A DNA stretch of 64,000 nucleotides from Rhodobacteraceae bacterium HLUCCA12. Its GTDB lineage: Bacteria > Pseudomonadota > Alphaproteobacteria > Rhodobacterales > Rhodobacteraceae. The stretch covers positions 1 through 64,000 of the forward strand of contig LJSV01000003.1 in assembly GCA_001314715.1 (NCBI GenBank). Reading direction: 5' to 3'. The notes under the pieces are model-generated. The model saw nothing but the letters and a program-made list of their open reading frames with translations, ran no database searches and was not told where the DNA came from. Below are positions 36,020 to 45,239 of the stretch, one piece after another (position 1 is the stretch's first letter; each line of letters starts with the position of its first letter). Position numbers and translations under genes: made by a program.

Positions 36020-36865
36020 ATGCCCCCCACCGCCGAAACCCGGCCCGCCGCCACGCCGCCTGCGCCAATACCTGCCTTTGCGTTCCCGCCGCTGATGGCG
36101 CGCATTCCGACCGTCCTGCTGGTCGAGGACAGTCGCCTTGCCGCCGAGGCTGTGCGCCTTGTCTGCCGCCGTGCCGGCTTGCGGCTCCGCCGGGCTGAAA
36201 CGCTGGACGCCGCGCACCGGCACCTGCGCGTCTATCGCCCCGACATTGCCCTGATCGACCTCGGCCTGCCCGATGGCAGCGGGCTTGCGCTGATCGAATC
36301 CCTTGATCGGGCCCGGCCGCGGATCGCCCGGATCCTGGCGATTTCCGGCGATCCGGTTCTGGAACAGGCCGCATTGCGTGCCGGGGCCGATGACTTCGTT
36401 GAAAAACCGCTGCAATTGTCGGCCCCGCTGACACGGATTCTGGGCGAATTCTGCGACGGGGATGCATGGACGGACCACGCCGACGCCCCGGACCCGGCGC
36501 AAGGGGGCGCAGCCGATGGGGCATTGCCGACCCGTGGCGCGACCGGGGACTGCGACCGTGCCTTGGCGCCCCGGTTCGACGCAAGAAATCGCCACGATCG
36601 CGCGGACTGGACCGACCATGCCGGGCGCAACATGGGTGCCGATCCGCTAGCACTGCGCGACGATCTGATCCGCGCGCAAGACCTGCTGGATGGCGATCCG
36701 GAACCCGCCCAGATCGGCTATGCCGCGCAATTCCTTTCGGGGATCGCGCGCAGCCTTGATGACAAGCCCCTGTTGATGCTGGCCGAGGGCGCGCGCGCCA
36801 GCGGCCGGGCGGGGCCGCTGGCGCGTCATCTCAAACATCGGGTTGCCCGCCAGTCCCGGCTGTAA
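36020..36865 (+). CDS. Orphan response regulator with receiver domain
   Basis: The 281-residue protein has an Ala/Pro-rich N-terminal stretch, then a receiver domain (about residues 31-145). Phosphoacceptor aspartate is in ALIDLGLPDGSG, acidic pocket in LLVEDS, threonine/serine switch ISGDP, and lysine EKPLQ. The remaining 135 residues lack a recognised DNA-binding or enzymatic domain; they are Asp-rich first and then helical. No sensor kinase is next to it. Partner and output are unknown. A CtrA-like site lies upstream. It is convergent with the cellulose operon end. Confidence 0.8.
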   Translation: MPPTAETRPAATPPAPIPAFAFPPLMARIPTVLLVEDSRLAAEAVRLVCRRAGLRLRRAETLDAAHRHLRVYRPDIALIDLGLPDGSGLALIESLDRARPRIARILAISGDPVLEQAALRAGADDFVEKPLQLSAPLTRILGEFCDGDAWTDHADAPDPAQGGAADGALPTRGATGDCDRALAPRFDARNRHDRADWTDHAGRNMGADPLALRDDLIRAQDLLDGDPEPAQIGYAAQFLSGIARSLDDKPLLMLAEGARASGRAGPLARHLKHRVARQSRL

Positions 36866-36977
36866 GCCGCGCCATCAGGAATCGCACCGGGCACGATCTG
36901 GCCCAACGCGCGATCCGGCGAAACCGGCATACGCGTGGAAATACACGCCGGGCACGTCCGGACCCGGTCCGGGCGGT

Positions 36978-37904
36978 TCATCCCAGCGCGGCCACCCCGG
37001 ACTGGCTGGCGATATCGGCCCATTCCGTCTCATAGCTGCGCGCAAGTCGTCGAACGTGCTGTTGCGCCCAACCCGGTACCGCCTGATCCGTCTGCGGCGC
37101 GGCATCGAACCCGAAGCGCGCCCCGAACGCTGCGATCACCCGTTGCAGGGCAACCGGGTCGGGCGGCGGGTTGGTCGCCAGATACCGGCTTGCGCGCAAG
37201 CGCCCTTCGGCCGACAGTCCCGTCACCGCAAGCCCCGTCATGCCCGACACCGGAACCTGGGCATCGGCGCCCGTCAGGGCCTCCAGCACCTGCGGCCAGA
37301 CCTTGGGCAGATCCTCGTGCCGCCAGACCGTCAGCGGTGCGGCCGGGGCATGCCGGCGCAAGGTCTCGACCAGCAATGACCATGGCAGGACATCGTCATC
37401 CAGATACGGCAACAGCGTGTCGCCGGCCTCGGGTGGCAAGTGTGACAAAAGCGCAGGCAGAAAGCCATCCGCGCGGCGAACCGCCAGCAGAAAACGCAGC
37501 CGCGCGCGCGGGAACAGAACCCGCAATCCGTAAACCCGCCGCGCCACGTCCTTGATGTAGAACCCTTCGGGCGCGATCACCTGCGACGCTGGGCCAAGCA
37601 GGCCCGGCGCGCTGACCACAAGCCTGCGCCGCGCATCATCGATGCCAAGCTCGGCCAGCAGCGCCGCCTCACGCGCGGGCGATGCCGGTCCGTCCTGACC
37701 GTGTTCGGCCAGGGCGCGCGAGATCAGCGCAAGAAACCGGCGCGGCGCGGGCAGCACCAGACCCTGCGCCGACAGCGTTTCGGCATTCTCGGACAGCCAG
37801 CCCGCAATGCGCCCCCCATCGGTGGCATGGGCGCCCAGATGCAGCACCAGGTCCACAGTCCCTGCCGCGGGTGCCTGTGACCCGGAGTGCGGCACCTCAG
37901 CCAC
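36978..37904 (-). CDS. Sulfotransferase-like hypothetical protein, end of cellulose operon
   Basis: The 308-residue protein begins with VDLVLHLGAHATDGGRIAGWL, which resembles the LHLGxHKTGTT P-loop of PAPS-dependent sulfotransferases, but the KTGT part is replaced by ATDGG. Later, RLRFLLAVRRADGFLPALLS resembles the LRDPVERAxS region of that fold. The catalytic loop is therefore degenerate and true sulfotransferase activity is doubtful. It overlaps the preceding TPR gene by eight bases, so it belongs to the bcs operon. A role in modifying the polymer is only a guess. Confidence 0.7.
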   Translation of the reverse strand: MAEVPHSGSQAPAAGTVDLVLHLGAHATDGGRIAGWLSENAETLSAQGLVLPAPRRFLALISRALAEHGQDGPASPAREAALLAELGIDDARRRLVVSAPGLLGPASQVIAPEGFYIKDVARRVYGLRVLFPRARLRFLLAVRRADGFLPALLSHLPPEAGDTLLPYLDDDVLPWSLLVETLRRHAPAAPLTVWRHEDLPKVWPQVLEALTGADAQVPVSGMTGLAVTGLSAEGRLRASRYLATNPPPDPVALQRVIAAFGARFGFDAAPQTDQAVPGWAQQHVRRLARSYETEWADIASQSGVAALG

Positions 37905-39408
37905 CGCTCATCATGCCCGCGAGCGATTGCAGCGCATCGCGGGTCTCGGGTGTTGCAAGCTGTTCATGCAACCGGGTGAACTGTTCACGTGCCACGCGCA
38001 AATCCCCCTCGTTCATATGCGCATAGGCGCGCAACATCGCCAGATCGCGCCGGAGCGTGCCGCTCAGGTCTTCCAGCGCGTCGAAATAGGCGATCGCCTG
38101 GGCGTATTCGCGCAGATGATACGCGCGCACGCCACGCTGATCCAGAATGATCGTCTCGACCTCGACCCGCTGGTCGCGTTCGAGATCGGTCGCAGCGGCG
38201 ACGCGCGCGGCCTCTTCGGTCATGTTGAAGGCCAGATACGCCAGCGACAGGCCGAAATTCGCATCACGTGCGACAGTGCCGCCCAACCCGCGACCACCGC
38301 GTGCCACCGCCGCGAAGGCCGCGAGCGCCTCGCCCGGCCGCTCCAGGTTATAGGCGCACCATCCGCGCTCATAGAGAATGTCGAGCGAGCGCGGATCGGA
38401 GGATTGCGCCAGGCAATCGACCCATTCGCCCGCCTCTTGCAGGCGGCGCACACGGGCCAGCCGACCATCGCCCCGCAGGGGCAATTCGCCAAACCCCGAT
38501 TGCGGCGCGCGCACCGGCGCATCCCGGTCCGCGGGAGCGGCCGAAACCCTGGGGGCCGTTTCGCCGGACTGACGCCCCGAGGGCGCATCCTCTGCATCGC
38601 GATCCGACCCGGATGCCGCACGCCCGGACGCAGGCGCGGACAATCCGCGACCGGCCCGCAGGCGCGCCTCGAGTTCATCGAGCTCGTCCGCATTCGAGGG
38701 CGCTGTGGTGCGGGCGGTTTCGAACAATTCGGTCAATTGATCATCCGAGGCCACTTCGTCGGCTTTTTCCAGTGTCGGGACCACATCGGAAATTGCGGTG
38801 CAACTGCCAAGCACACCCCGATAGGTCGCCACGGCCGTGTCGGTCTGCCCCGCGGTTTCATAGAGTTCGGCCAGTTCCCAGGCATTGTTGATCCGATCGC
38901 AGCGCATCAGGGCGGGCGTGCGGCGCGCGGCGGCAACTGCTGCGGCATGATCCCCGCTGGCAACCGCCTCGTCAAAGGCGCGCTGCCCCTCGTTCAGCTC
39001 GATCTCGCGCAACATGTCGGCATCTGGCGACCAGCCCGGAACCGCATCGCGGGTTTCGTCGATCAGCGCGCGGGCCTCGGCATAATCGCCGCGTTCGATC
39101 AGCGCCCAGATGGCGTCGACATCGGCGCTTGCCTCGGGCTCCTGGGACTGGGCGCGCAGCTCATCCAGATCGCCGGGCGGCGTCCAGTTCGGAAACTGCG
39201 CCCGCAGGCGGCGCATTTCGGCCTGGACCGAGCGTTGATCGTCATGATCGAGGTAGTAGAGAAGCGCGCGCAGATCCTCCTGCCCAGGGGTCTGGGCAAG
39301 TCCCGGCGCCACCGATCCGAACATGAGCGCGATCACCAGCAGGACCGCCGGGACGGCGCGCGGGCGGGCGGGCGACAGGGGGCGGGTTTTGGTCAGACAG
39401 GCACGCAT
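37897..39408 (-). CDS. TPR-like periplasmic protein of the cellulose operon
   Basis: The 503-residue protein has a signal peptide (hydrophobic to APGLAQTP, about residue 40) and tetratricopeptide-like helical repeats: LRALLYYLDHDDQRSVQAEM, the pairs around residues 85-200, and a C-terminal set (ILYERGWCAYNLERPGEALAAF and later). In the middle is a low-complexity linker rich in Asp, Arg and Pro. This is the position taken by BcsC in enterobacteria, but no beta-barrel domain is visible, so export across the outer membrane must use another porin. It overlaps bcsZ by 16 bases. Confidence 0.8.
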   Translation of the reverse strand: MRACLTKTRPLSPARPRAVPAVLLVIALMFGSVAPGLAQTPGQEDLRALLYYLDHDDQRSVQAEMRRLRAQFPNWTPPGDLDELRAQSQEPEASADVDAIWALIERGDYAEARALIDETRDAVPGWSPDADMLREIELNEGQRAFDEAVASGDHAAAVAAARRTPALMRCDRINNAWELAELYETAGQTDTAVATYRGVLGSCTAISDVVPTLEKADEVASDDQLTELFETARTTAPSNADELDELEARLRAGRGLSAPASGRAASGSDRDAEDAPSGRQSGETAPRVSAAPADRDAPVRAPQSGFGELPLRGDGRLARVRRLQEAGEWVDCLAQSSDPRSLDILYERGWCAYNLERPGEALAAFAAVARGGRGLGGTVARDANFGLSLAYLAFNMTEEAARVAAATDLERDQRVEVETIILDQRGVRAYHLREYAQAIAYFDALEDLSGTLRRDLAMLRAYAHMNEGDLRVAREQFTRLHEQLATPETRDALQSLAGMMSGG

Positions 39409-40487
39409 TCGGGGGACACCTCGTTCGCGGCGATCATGGCAAACATCTGCAAAGTCGCCGGATAATAGGGTTGGCTGGGATCGAACGGCGGCATGTCGGC
39501 ACCGATCTGCCCCACGCGCCCGGCGCAGGACACAAGGCCCGCGACCGCACGGTAGCCCGCATCGTTCGACGCCTCAAGAACCTCGCTCGACGCGGGCGCG
39601 ATTCGGGTCGGAACCGGGGCACCGGGACGCACCGCGCGCTCATAGATGCGCATCATCTGCTGGACGGCGGGGTGGCTTTGAAGCCCCGACCAGACCAGAA
39701 AGAGGGGTACGCGCATCGCTTCGTAGCCGGCATTCGCGCTGAACCCCTCGGCCTCGGATATGCCCTCTTCGGTGATGCGGATCCAGTCCGGCACCGGGCC
39801 GTCCAGTGCCAGGCGCATGGTCAGCGCCTCGCCACTCCGGGCCGCAAGCGCCAGGTCGTCGACACCCGTGGCGGTGCCCAGCTCGCGCATTGCCAGCGGC
39901 ATAAGGTAGCTGGGGTTCAAGACGACCCCTTCGTCATCGACAAAGCCATGCTCGGCCGGCAGAAAGACCATTTCGTTGCCCGCCGCCGGGCTGGGCCGGA
40001 TGCATTTCTCAGCCAGATCGCCCGCAATATCGGTCGCGCGCGACAGATACCCCGGTTCGGAAAAACGCCGCGAGGCCCGCGCCAGTGCCCAAGCATAGAA
40101 CAGATCGCCGTCCGAGGCATTGTTGCGGTCGGGCACCCGGTCATCGGATTCGGGCAGATAGCGCCAGGCCAGCAAGGCATCGCCGCGAATCGCCAGATGC
40201 GCCTCGGTCCAGTCGAAAATGCGGCGCAATGCGTCATGGTCTTCGAACTCGGTTGCCAGAACCATGCCGTATCCCTGCCCCTCGGAATGGCTGGCATTCG
40301 ACTGAAGCCGGTCCACCACGCGACCGTCGGGTTGCAGATAGGCCGACTTCCATGCCTCCCACACCTCCCGCGCCGTGCGCGCCAGTTCCTGTTTCTGCCC
40401 CGGCCGCCCCTGGGCGTTCACCGCCCCGGCCATGCCCGTCAAGAAAGGTGCCGAACCAAGGCCAGCCAGGAAATTGCGTCGGTTCAT
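39393..40487 (-). CDS. bcsZ: Cellulose-operon endoglucanase BcsZ (glycoside hydrolase 8)
   Basis: BcsZ is the periplasmic GH8 endo-beta-1,4-glucanase needed for proper cellulose export. The 364-residue protein has a twin-arginine-type leader (NRRNFLAGLG) ending near VNAQG. The catalytic acid is E69 in SHSEGQGYG, and an aspartate motif is in NASDGDLFYAW. Sequence after it matches GH8 through WIRITEEGISEAEGFSANAGYEA. It overlaps bcsB by four bases (ATGA) and the TPR gene by 16, so translation is coupled. Confidence 0.95.
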   Translation of the reverse strand: MNRRNFLAGLGSAPFLTGMAGAVNAQGRPGQKQELARTAREVWEAWKSAYLQPDGRVVDRLQSNASHSEGQGYGMVLATEFEDHDALRRIFDWTEAHLAIRGDALLAWRYLPESDDRVPDRNNASDGDLFYAWALARASRRFSEPGYLSRATDIAGDLAEKCIRPSPAAGNEMVFLPAEHGFVDDEGVVLNPSYLMPLAMRELGTATGVDDLALAARSGEALTMRLALDGPVPDWIRITEEGISEAEGFSANAGYEAMRVPLFLVWSGLQSHPAVQQMMRIYERAVRPGAPVPTRIAPASSEVLEASNDAGYRAVAGLVSCAGRVGQIGADMPPFDPSQPYYPATLQMFAMIAANEVSPECVPV

Positions 40488-42781
40488 GTGTTGTGCTCCC
40501 GCGTGGAAATGACAAGCCGCAGTGCCAGAAGGGCGGCAACCAGGGCCAGAAGGAAAAGGACCATGACATAGCGGATCGGCATGGCCGAAACGATGTTGCC
40601 CAGAACATGCCGCAGATTGCCCGGGCTGACCGCTTCCAGCAAGACGGGCTGGCGATCGGGTGCGGTCCAGTTGTGCCAGCGCCCTGCCTCGTCCAGCACC
40701 GAAACCTGACCGCGCGGCCCTTCGGCAACTGTGCGCGCCGCGACGATGGCCGAGGCCAGAACGGTCGCGTCCGATCCGGGGGCGCGCAACATCCAGATCT
40801 GCTCGGGGTGGCGCGGGTCGAGTTGCAGAAAGATCGCCTGGCCCCGGTGCTGCGCCAGCCATTGTTCCAGCAAGGTACCCGAGCGCGGATGCAACCATTG
40901 CAGCCCGGTTTCGAAGACACCCACGGCCCAGTCCCAGCCGGTGGCAAAGATGGCCGTGAACGCACCCGGCGAACGGCGGTTGGCGCCATCCTCGTCGGGC
41001 ATCAGCAAGAGATTTCCGCCCAAGTCCGCCGACGCGGTCCCGCCCGCCCCATCGTCTTCGGGCGGTGCGCCGCCCAGCAACACATTCTCGATCGCATGGC
41101 GGCTGACCTGATAGCCGCCCAGCGGCAACGCGGCCAGATCGTCCAGCGACAGAAGATGCAACTGCGCGGCCGCATTGGCGCGATCGGCGCGGGTGCTGCC
41201 CGCCACCGCGGCGCGCAGGGTGATCAAGTCGGCCTGGGAAAACATGCGGCCGCCGTTCGATCGCGTCTGCACACCGTCCGCTGTCAGGGCACGGAAGGCA
41301 AAATGCATGTCGGGCAGATACATCGAGGGACTATAGGGAACCGTCAACGCGGAGTCCTCGCCGATGGCCAGCACCGGACGATCCCAGACCGGACACGGAA
41401 GATCCGGCGGATCGCCGGGGATCATCACCTCGAATCCCAGGGTGTTGACGCCGGCGCGCAGGTGTCGGGCCTCGAACCGGACGGGGAACTGTTCGATCAG
41501 CGTCCCGCCCTCACCTTGCAGCGGCAACAGGCGGACATTGTGGCCGTTGACATGGACCAGCAGCATCGCGCCATCGGGCAGGCCATCGGCATAGATGTAA
41601 TCCAGCCCGATGTCGGCCTTGGCATTGGTCAGCACGACATAGTCGTCGGGCAAACGGAACCGCTGTTCGATCAGGGCATACCGATCCTGCACCTCGACCG
41701 AGCGAAAACCGAACTCCGAAAACCGCACCGGCGCATCGGTGGCGATCAGGTCGGGGGCATCTTGCGCGGCGATCGCGGGCGGGGTGGTCTCGAACGCCGG
41801 CAGATCGCCGGGTGGCGGGCTGTCGGGCTCGTATTCGACGACCATCACCGGCGCACCATCGGCGCCGATACGATGGGTGATCTTGCCGGCATCACCCGGC
41901 AGGAACGTCACCCGCGCGCCGACCGGGCCGTCATCCTGCACCGACCAGAACCCGGTAAAGCGAAACGGGATCGGATCGCCGCCCAGCGCCGTGGTCAATT
42001 GCTGCGTGATCGCGCCGACCCAGTCGGATCGCACCTCGCCCAGCCCATCGGCTCCGCGGATCTCGACCCCGCGTCCGGTGGCAGCGGCGACCGCCACCCC
42101 CATGAGGAACGCCTCTTCGCTGCCCTCGCTTTCGCGGCCGTCGATGCGCACGCCGCTGGCGGAGAGATCGATGTCGGTCCACAACGCGAACGCGGCTTCG
42201 GGGCCGCAGAAGATGCGGTGATACTGTCGCAGCCGGATTTGCACGCGGTTCTGCCCGCGTGTCAGCACGCCGGGTTCAAGCGGAAACTCGGCGGTGCCGA
42301 ACTCGGTGAAATTCTCAAGCCGGCCCTCGCCCACGAACTCGTCGTTCACATAGACGCTGAACTGCGATCGCTCGGGCAGAACATTGATCGACGACAATGA
42401 GGCGATGCGCAATTCGCGGGCCTGTTCGGGGTCGGGCACGAAAAGCGCGAAATCCAGCGTTTGGCTTTCACCATCGAAACGGATCGCGCTGCCGCGCGGC
42501 TGGCCGCTGGCGACGACCGGGCGCAAGGGACTGATGCGTTCATCCTGTCCCATGTCGGCCTCGACCCGCGTCCCGCGCGCGCGCTCGGGGTCGAAGCGTT
42601 CACCCGACACGAATTCTGACTCGCCCGCATCGCCGCCTTCTTCCCCCGGCGCCTCAAGCGGAACGACGATCAGTCCGCCCTCCTGTGCCTGTGCCTGTGC
42701 CGACGCCAGCAGCCAGAAAACGGCAAGGGCCGCGAATGCGGCGACCGTGACAGGACGGATCTGGCGGGGCCGGTGCGTCAT
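40484..42781 (-). CDS. bcsB: Cellulose synthase regulatory subunit BcsB
   Basis: BcsB is the periplasmic partner of BcsA, with two carbohydrate-binding and two flavodoxin-like domains. The 765-residue protein has an N-terminal signal peptide (cleavage near AQAQEG), a long beta-rich region including PVRFEARHLRAGVNTLGFEV, and a C-terminal membrane anchor (YVMVLFLLALVAALLALRL) that packs against BcsA. It overlaps bcsA by four bases and bcsZ by four, so all three are coupled. Confidence 0.95.
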   Translation of the reverse strand: MTHRPRQIRPVTVAAFAALAVFWLLASAQAQAQEGGLIVVPLEAPGEEGGDAGESEFVSGERFDPERARGTRVEADMGQDERISPLRPVVASGQPRGSAIRFDGESQTLDFALFVPDPEQARELRIASLSSINVLPERSQFSVYVNDEFVGEGRLENFTEFGTAEFPLEPGVLTRGQNRVQIRLRQYHRIFCGPEAAFALWTDIDLSASGVRIDGRESEGSEEAFLMGVAVAAATGRGVEIRGADGLGEVRSDWVGAITQQLTTALGGDPIPFRFTGFWSVQDDGPVGARVTFLPGDAGKITHRIGADGAPVMVVEYEPDSPPPGDLPAFETTPPAIAAQDAPDLIATDAPVRFSEFGFRSVEVQDRYALIEQRFRLPDDYVVLTNAKADIGLDYIYADGLPDGAMLLVHVNGHNVRLLPLQGEGGTLIEQFPVRFEARHLRAGVNTLGFEVMIPGDPPDLPCPVWDRPVLAIGEDSALTVPYSPSMYLPDMHFAFRALTADGVQTRSNGGRMFSQADLITLRAAVAGSTRADRANAAAQLHLLSLDDLAALPLGGYQVSRHAIENVLLGGAPPEDDGAGGTASADLGGNLLLMPDEDGANRRSPGAFTAIFATGWDWAVGVFETGLQWLHPRSGTLLEQWLAQHRGQAIFLQLDPRHPEQIWMLRAPGSDATVLASAIVAARTVAEGPRGQVSVLDEAGRWHNWTAPDRQPVLLEAVSPGNLRHVLGNIVSAMPIRYVMVLFLLALVAALLALRLVISTREHNT

Positions 42782-45198
42782 GTGGCGCCCCCGAGCGGCT
42801 TGACCCCGGCCTCGGGACCGGGTTGCTGCGGTGTCAAAGGCATCCCTGAAGCGCCGGGATGGGCCATCAGGTTGACGGGGCGCGCCACCGGTGGATCGAA
42901 GGCCTCGCCAAAGGCCAGCAGATGAACCGGCTGGCCCTGCGTGCGCGCATCCTCGCGTTCGCGTTTGCTCAGGCGGGCACGGCGGGCGGGTTCGGCGGCC
43001 AGCACGCGCATCGTGTGATAGATCCCCGCCACCGACAGCCCAAAGACATAGGCCATGCCGCGCAACAGTCCCATACGCTTGTTGCGCATGGCGCGCACGG
43101 CCTCCCAGGAAGCGGAATCGCCAAAGATCAGATGGGCCACGGTTTCACGCACGATCATCGGCTGGGACGGATCGAACTTGACCCCGACGACAATGGCCCC
43201 CCCCTCGCGGCGCACCGACATGGCCTGAACGCGCACCGCGTTTTCCAGATGCGGAGACTTGGGAAACTCGGGCGTGAAATAGAACGTATCGCCCTTGTCC
43301 AGTTGCGGGAACTCGCCGGCATCGCTCAGGGCCTCGGGCCGGATCGACAAGCGCGCACCGGCGGTCGAGGCATCCAGGACGGTCGCGCGCGCGAAAACCG
43401 GGTTGTCGTGACCCAGCGCGACAACGGCCGGCACGTTCACCGGCACCCTTGGCACCGCGCGCCGCTGCTGGCGTTCGGCGACAGCGCGGATCGCGGCACC
43501 GATCAGCAGCAGGTTGAAGACCGCCCAGCCCCCGACCACGGTGATGATGTTGTGATCGCCCGGATACAGCACCCAGCGCACGCCCGCCGCGACCACCCCC
43601 AGCGCACAAAGCACGAAGATGATGATCAGCGGCTTGAAAATGGGCGACAGGAAATCCTCTTCCAGAACCTCGTCCTTGGCGGTCACGTTGAACTTGGCGC
43701 CGCGCGGGTTCCAGATCGTCTTGAAAATGGCGCTGGACAGATAGGGCGCCTGCGCAACCTCATAGACCTCCGAGATCAGCGGCCAGCGAACGCGGGTATA
43801 GAGCGCGTTCTGAATCATGAAGCTGACGGCCATGTAGCTGGTCATGTAGACCGCCACTTCCTCGATCGTGGCGACAAAGATTTGAAGGCCGAAGAACAGA
43901 TAGGCAAGCGGCGCCAGCAGGAAGGTCATGCGCACCAGCGGGAACAGCCAGAACGTCATCGAATTCAGATAGCACAGGCGCTGCGACAGGCTCAGACCAC
44001 GGCCCTTAAGCGGGTTCTTCAGGATCAGCAGCTGCATCATCCCGGTCGCCCAGCGCCCGCGCTGCTGAACGAAACTGACAAAGGTTTCGGGCTGCAACCC
44101 GGCGATCATGGCATGATCGACATAGAGGCTCTTCCATCCACGGCGATGCATGGTCAGCGCGGACTCGGCATCCTCGGTGATGGTATCGCCCGCAAACCCG
44201 CCCACATCGTCAAGCGCGGCGCGGCGCAGAACCGCCGCCGAACCGCAAAAGAACGCCCCGCCCCAGCGATCGAGGCCGCGGTGGCTGAGGTGATAGAACA
44301 TCTCGTTCTCGGGCGGGCAATCCTCGCGCAGGCCAACATTGCGGTCGATCGGATCGGGGTTGAGAAAGAAATGCGGCGTCTGGACCAGGAACAGCTTGGG
44401 GTCTTCGACGAAATAGCCGACGGTGCGCGCCAGAAAGTCGCGGCTGGGCACGTGGTCGGCATCGAACACCACCACCAGATCGCCGTTGAGCTTTTCCAAC
44501 GCCGCCGACATGTTGCCCGCCTTGGCATGTTCGTTGCGCGGCCGGGTCGAATACATTACGCCCAGCTCGTTGCACAACTGGATCAGGTCGCGCCGGCGCT
44601 GGCGCGACTTTTCGGCGATCTCGGGATCGTCGTGATTGCAGCGTTGGTCGGTGCCGCCATCGTCACACAGAACCACCGTGCGCTTGCCGGGCGGGTAGTG
44701 CATGTTCTTGGCCGCCGACAGCGTGACCGCCAGCATCTCGGTCGGTTCGTTGTAGGACGGAACCAGAATGTCCACGGTCGGCAGATCGGCCGCCGAAACC
44801 CGCGGCGGCAGGCCGCGCTTGACCGGGTCGGCGGTCAGAAAGGCGGACAGGAAGAAGACACCGATGGCATAGGTTTCAACGACAAACAGCAACAATGCCG
44901 GAATGAACGACATGTAGTCGGTCACCGGCGGCAAGGTTTCGGTCGCGCGCCAGGCCCAGTAGCGCATCACCAGCGTCGAGGCCACGGCCATCATCGTGAA
45001 GCGCGCGACGATATTGGCCGACGCGAAGGGCTTGAGAAGGGCGACCACCACCACCGAGGCCAGCCCCAGCATCGCCTGCACCGCAATCGAGGTGGGAACA
45101 CTGACCAGAATGCCGATGATGACCAGCAAGAAAAGCCAGGCCAGAAACCCGGCCGTTTCCATGCCGCGCAACGGCCTTGTGCCGATCACCCTTGCCAT
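42778..45198 (-). CDS. bcsA: Cellulose synthase catalytic subunit BcsA with PilZ domain
   Basis: BcsA polymerises glucose from UDP-glucose and moves the chain across the inner membrane. The 806-residue protein has about eight membrane helices, a family-2 glycosyltransferase core with DDGGTDQ, VFDADHVP, TEDAESA and QQRGRWATGM, and a C-terminal PilZ domain. The PilZ RxxxR motif is in RAVPR (about residue 580) and the second motif is DASTAGARL, so c-di-GMP activation is expected. It is the second gene of the operon, after the BcsN-like lipoprotein. Confidence 0.97.
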   Translation of the reverse strand: MARVIGTRPLRGMETAGFLAWLFLLVIIGILVSVPTSIAVQAMLGLASVVVVALLKPFASANIVARFTMMAVASTLVMRYWAWRATETLPPVTDYMSFIPALLLFVVETYAIGVFFLSAFLTADPVKRGLPPRVSAADLPTVDILVPSYNEPTEMLAVTLSAAKNMHYPPGKRTVVLCDDGGTDQRCNHDDPEIAEKSRQRRRDLIQLCNELGVMYSTRPRNEHAKAGNMSAALEKLNGDLVVVFDADHVPSRDFLARTVGYFVEDPKLFLVQTPHFFLNPDPIDRNVGLREDCPPENEMFYHLSHRGLDRWGGAFFCGSAAVLRRAALDDVGGFAGDTITEDAESALTMHRRGWKSLYVDHAMIAGLQPETFVSFVQQRGRWATGMMQLLILKNPLKGRGLSLSQRLCYLNSMTFWLFPLVRMTFLLAPLAYLFFGLQIFVATIEEVAVYMTSYMAVSFMIQNALYTRVRWPLISEVYEVAQAPYLSSAIFKTIWNPRGAKFNVTAKDEVLEEDFLSPIFKPLIIIFVLCALGVVAAGVRWVLYPGDHNIITVVGGWAVFNLLLIGAAIRAVAERQQRRAVPRVPVNVPAVVALGHDNPVFARATVLDASTAGARLSIRPEALSDAGEFPQLDKGDTFYFTPEFPKSPHLENAVRVQAMSVRREGGAIVVGVKFDPSQPMIVRETVAHLIFGDSASWEAVRAMRNKRMGLLRGMAYVFGLSVAGIYHTMRVLAAEPARRARLSKREREDARTQGQPVHLLAFGEAFDPPVARPVNLMAHPGASGMPLTPQQPGPEAGVKPLGGAT

Positions 45199-45239
45199 TC
45201 GTGTCCACCCGACCTGATACCGAAACCACTCACACTGAA

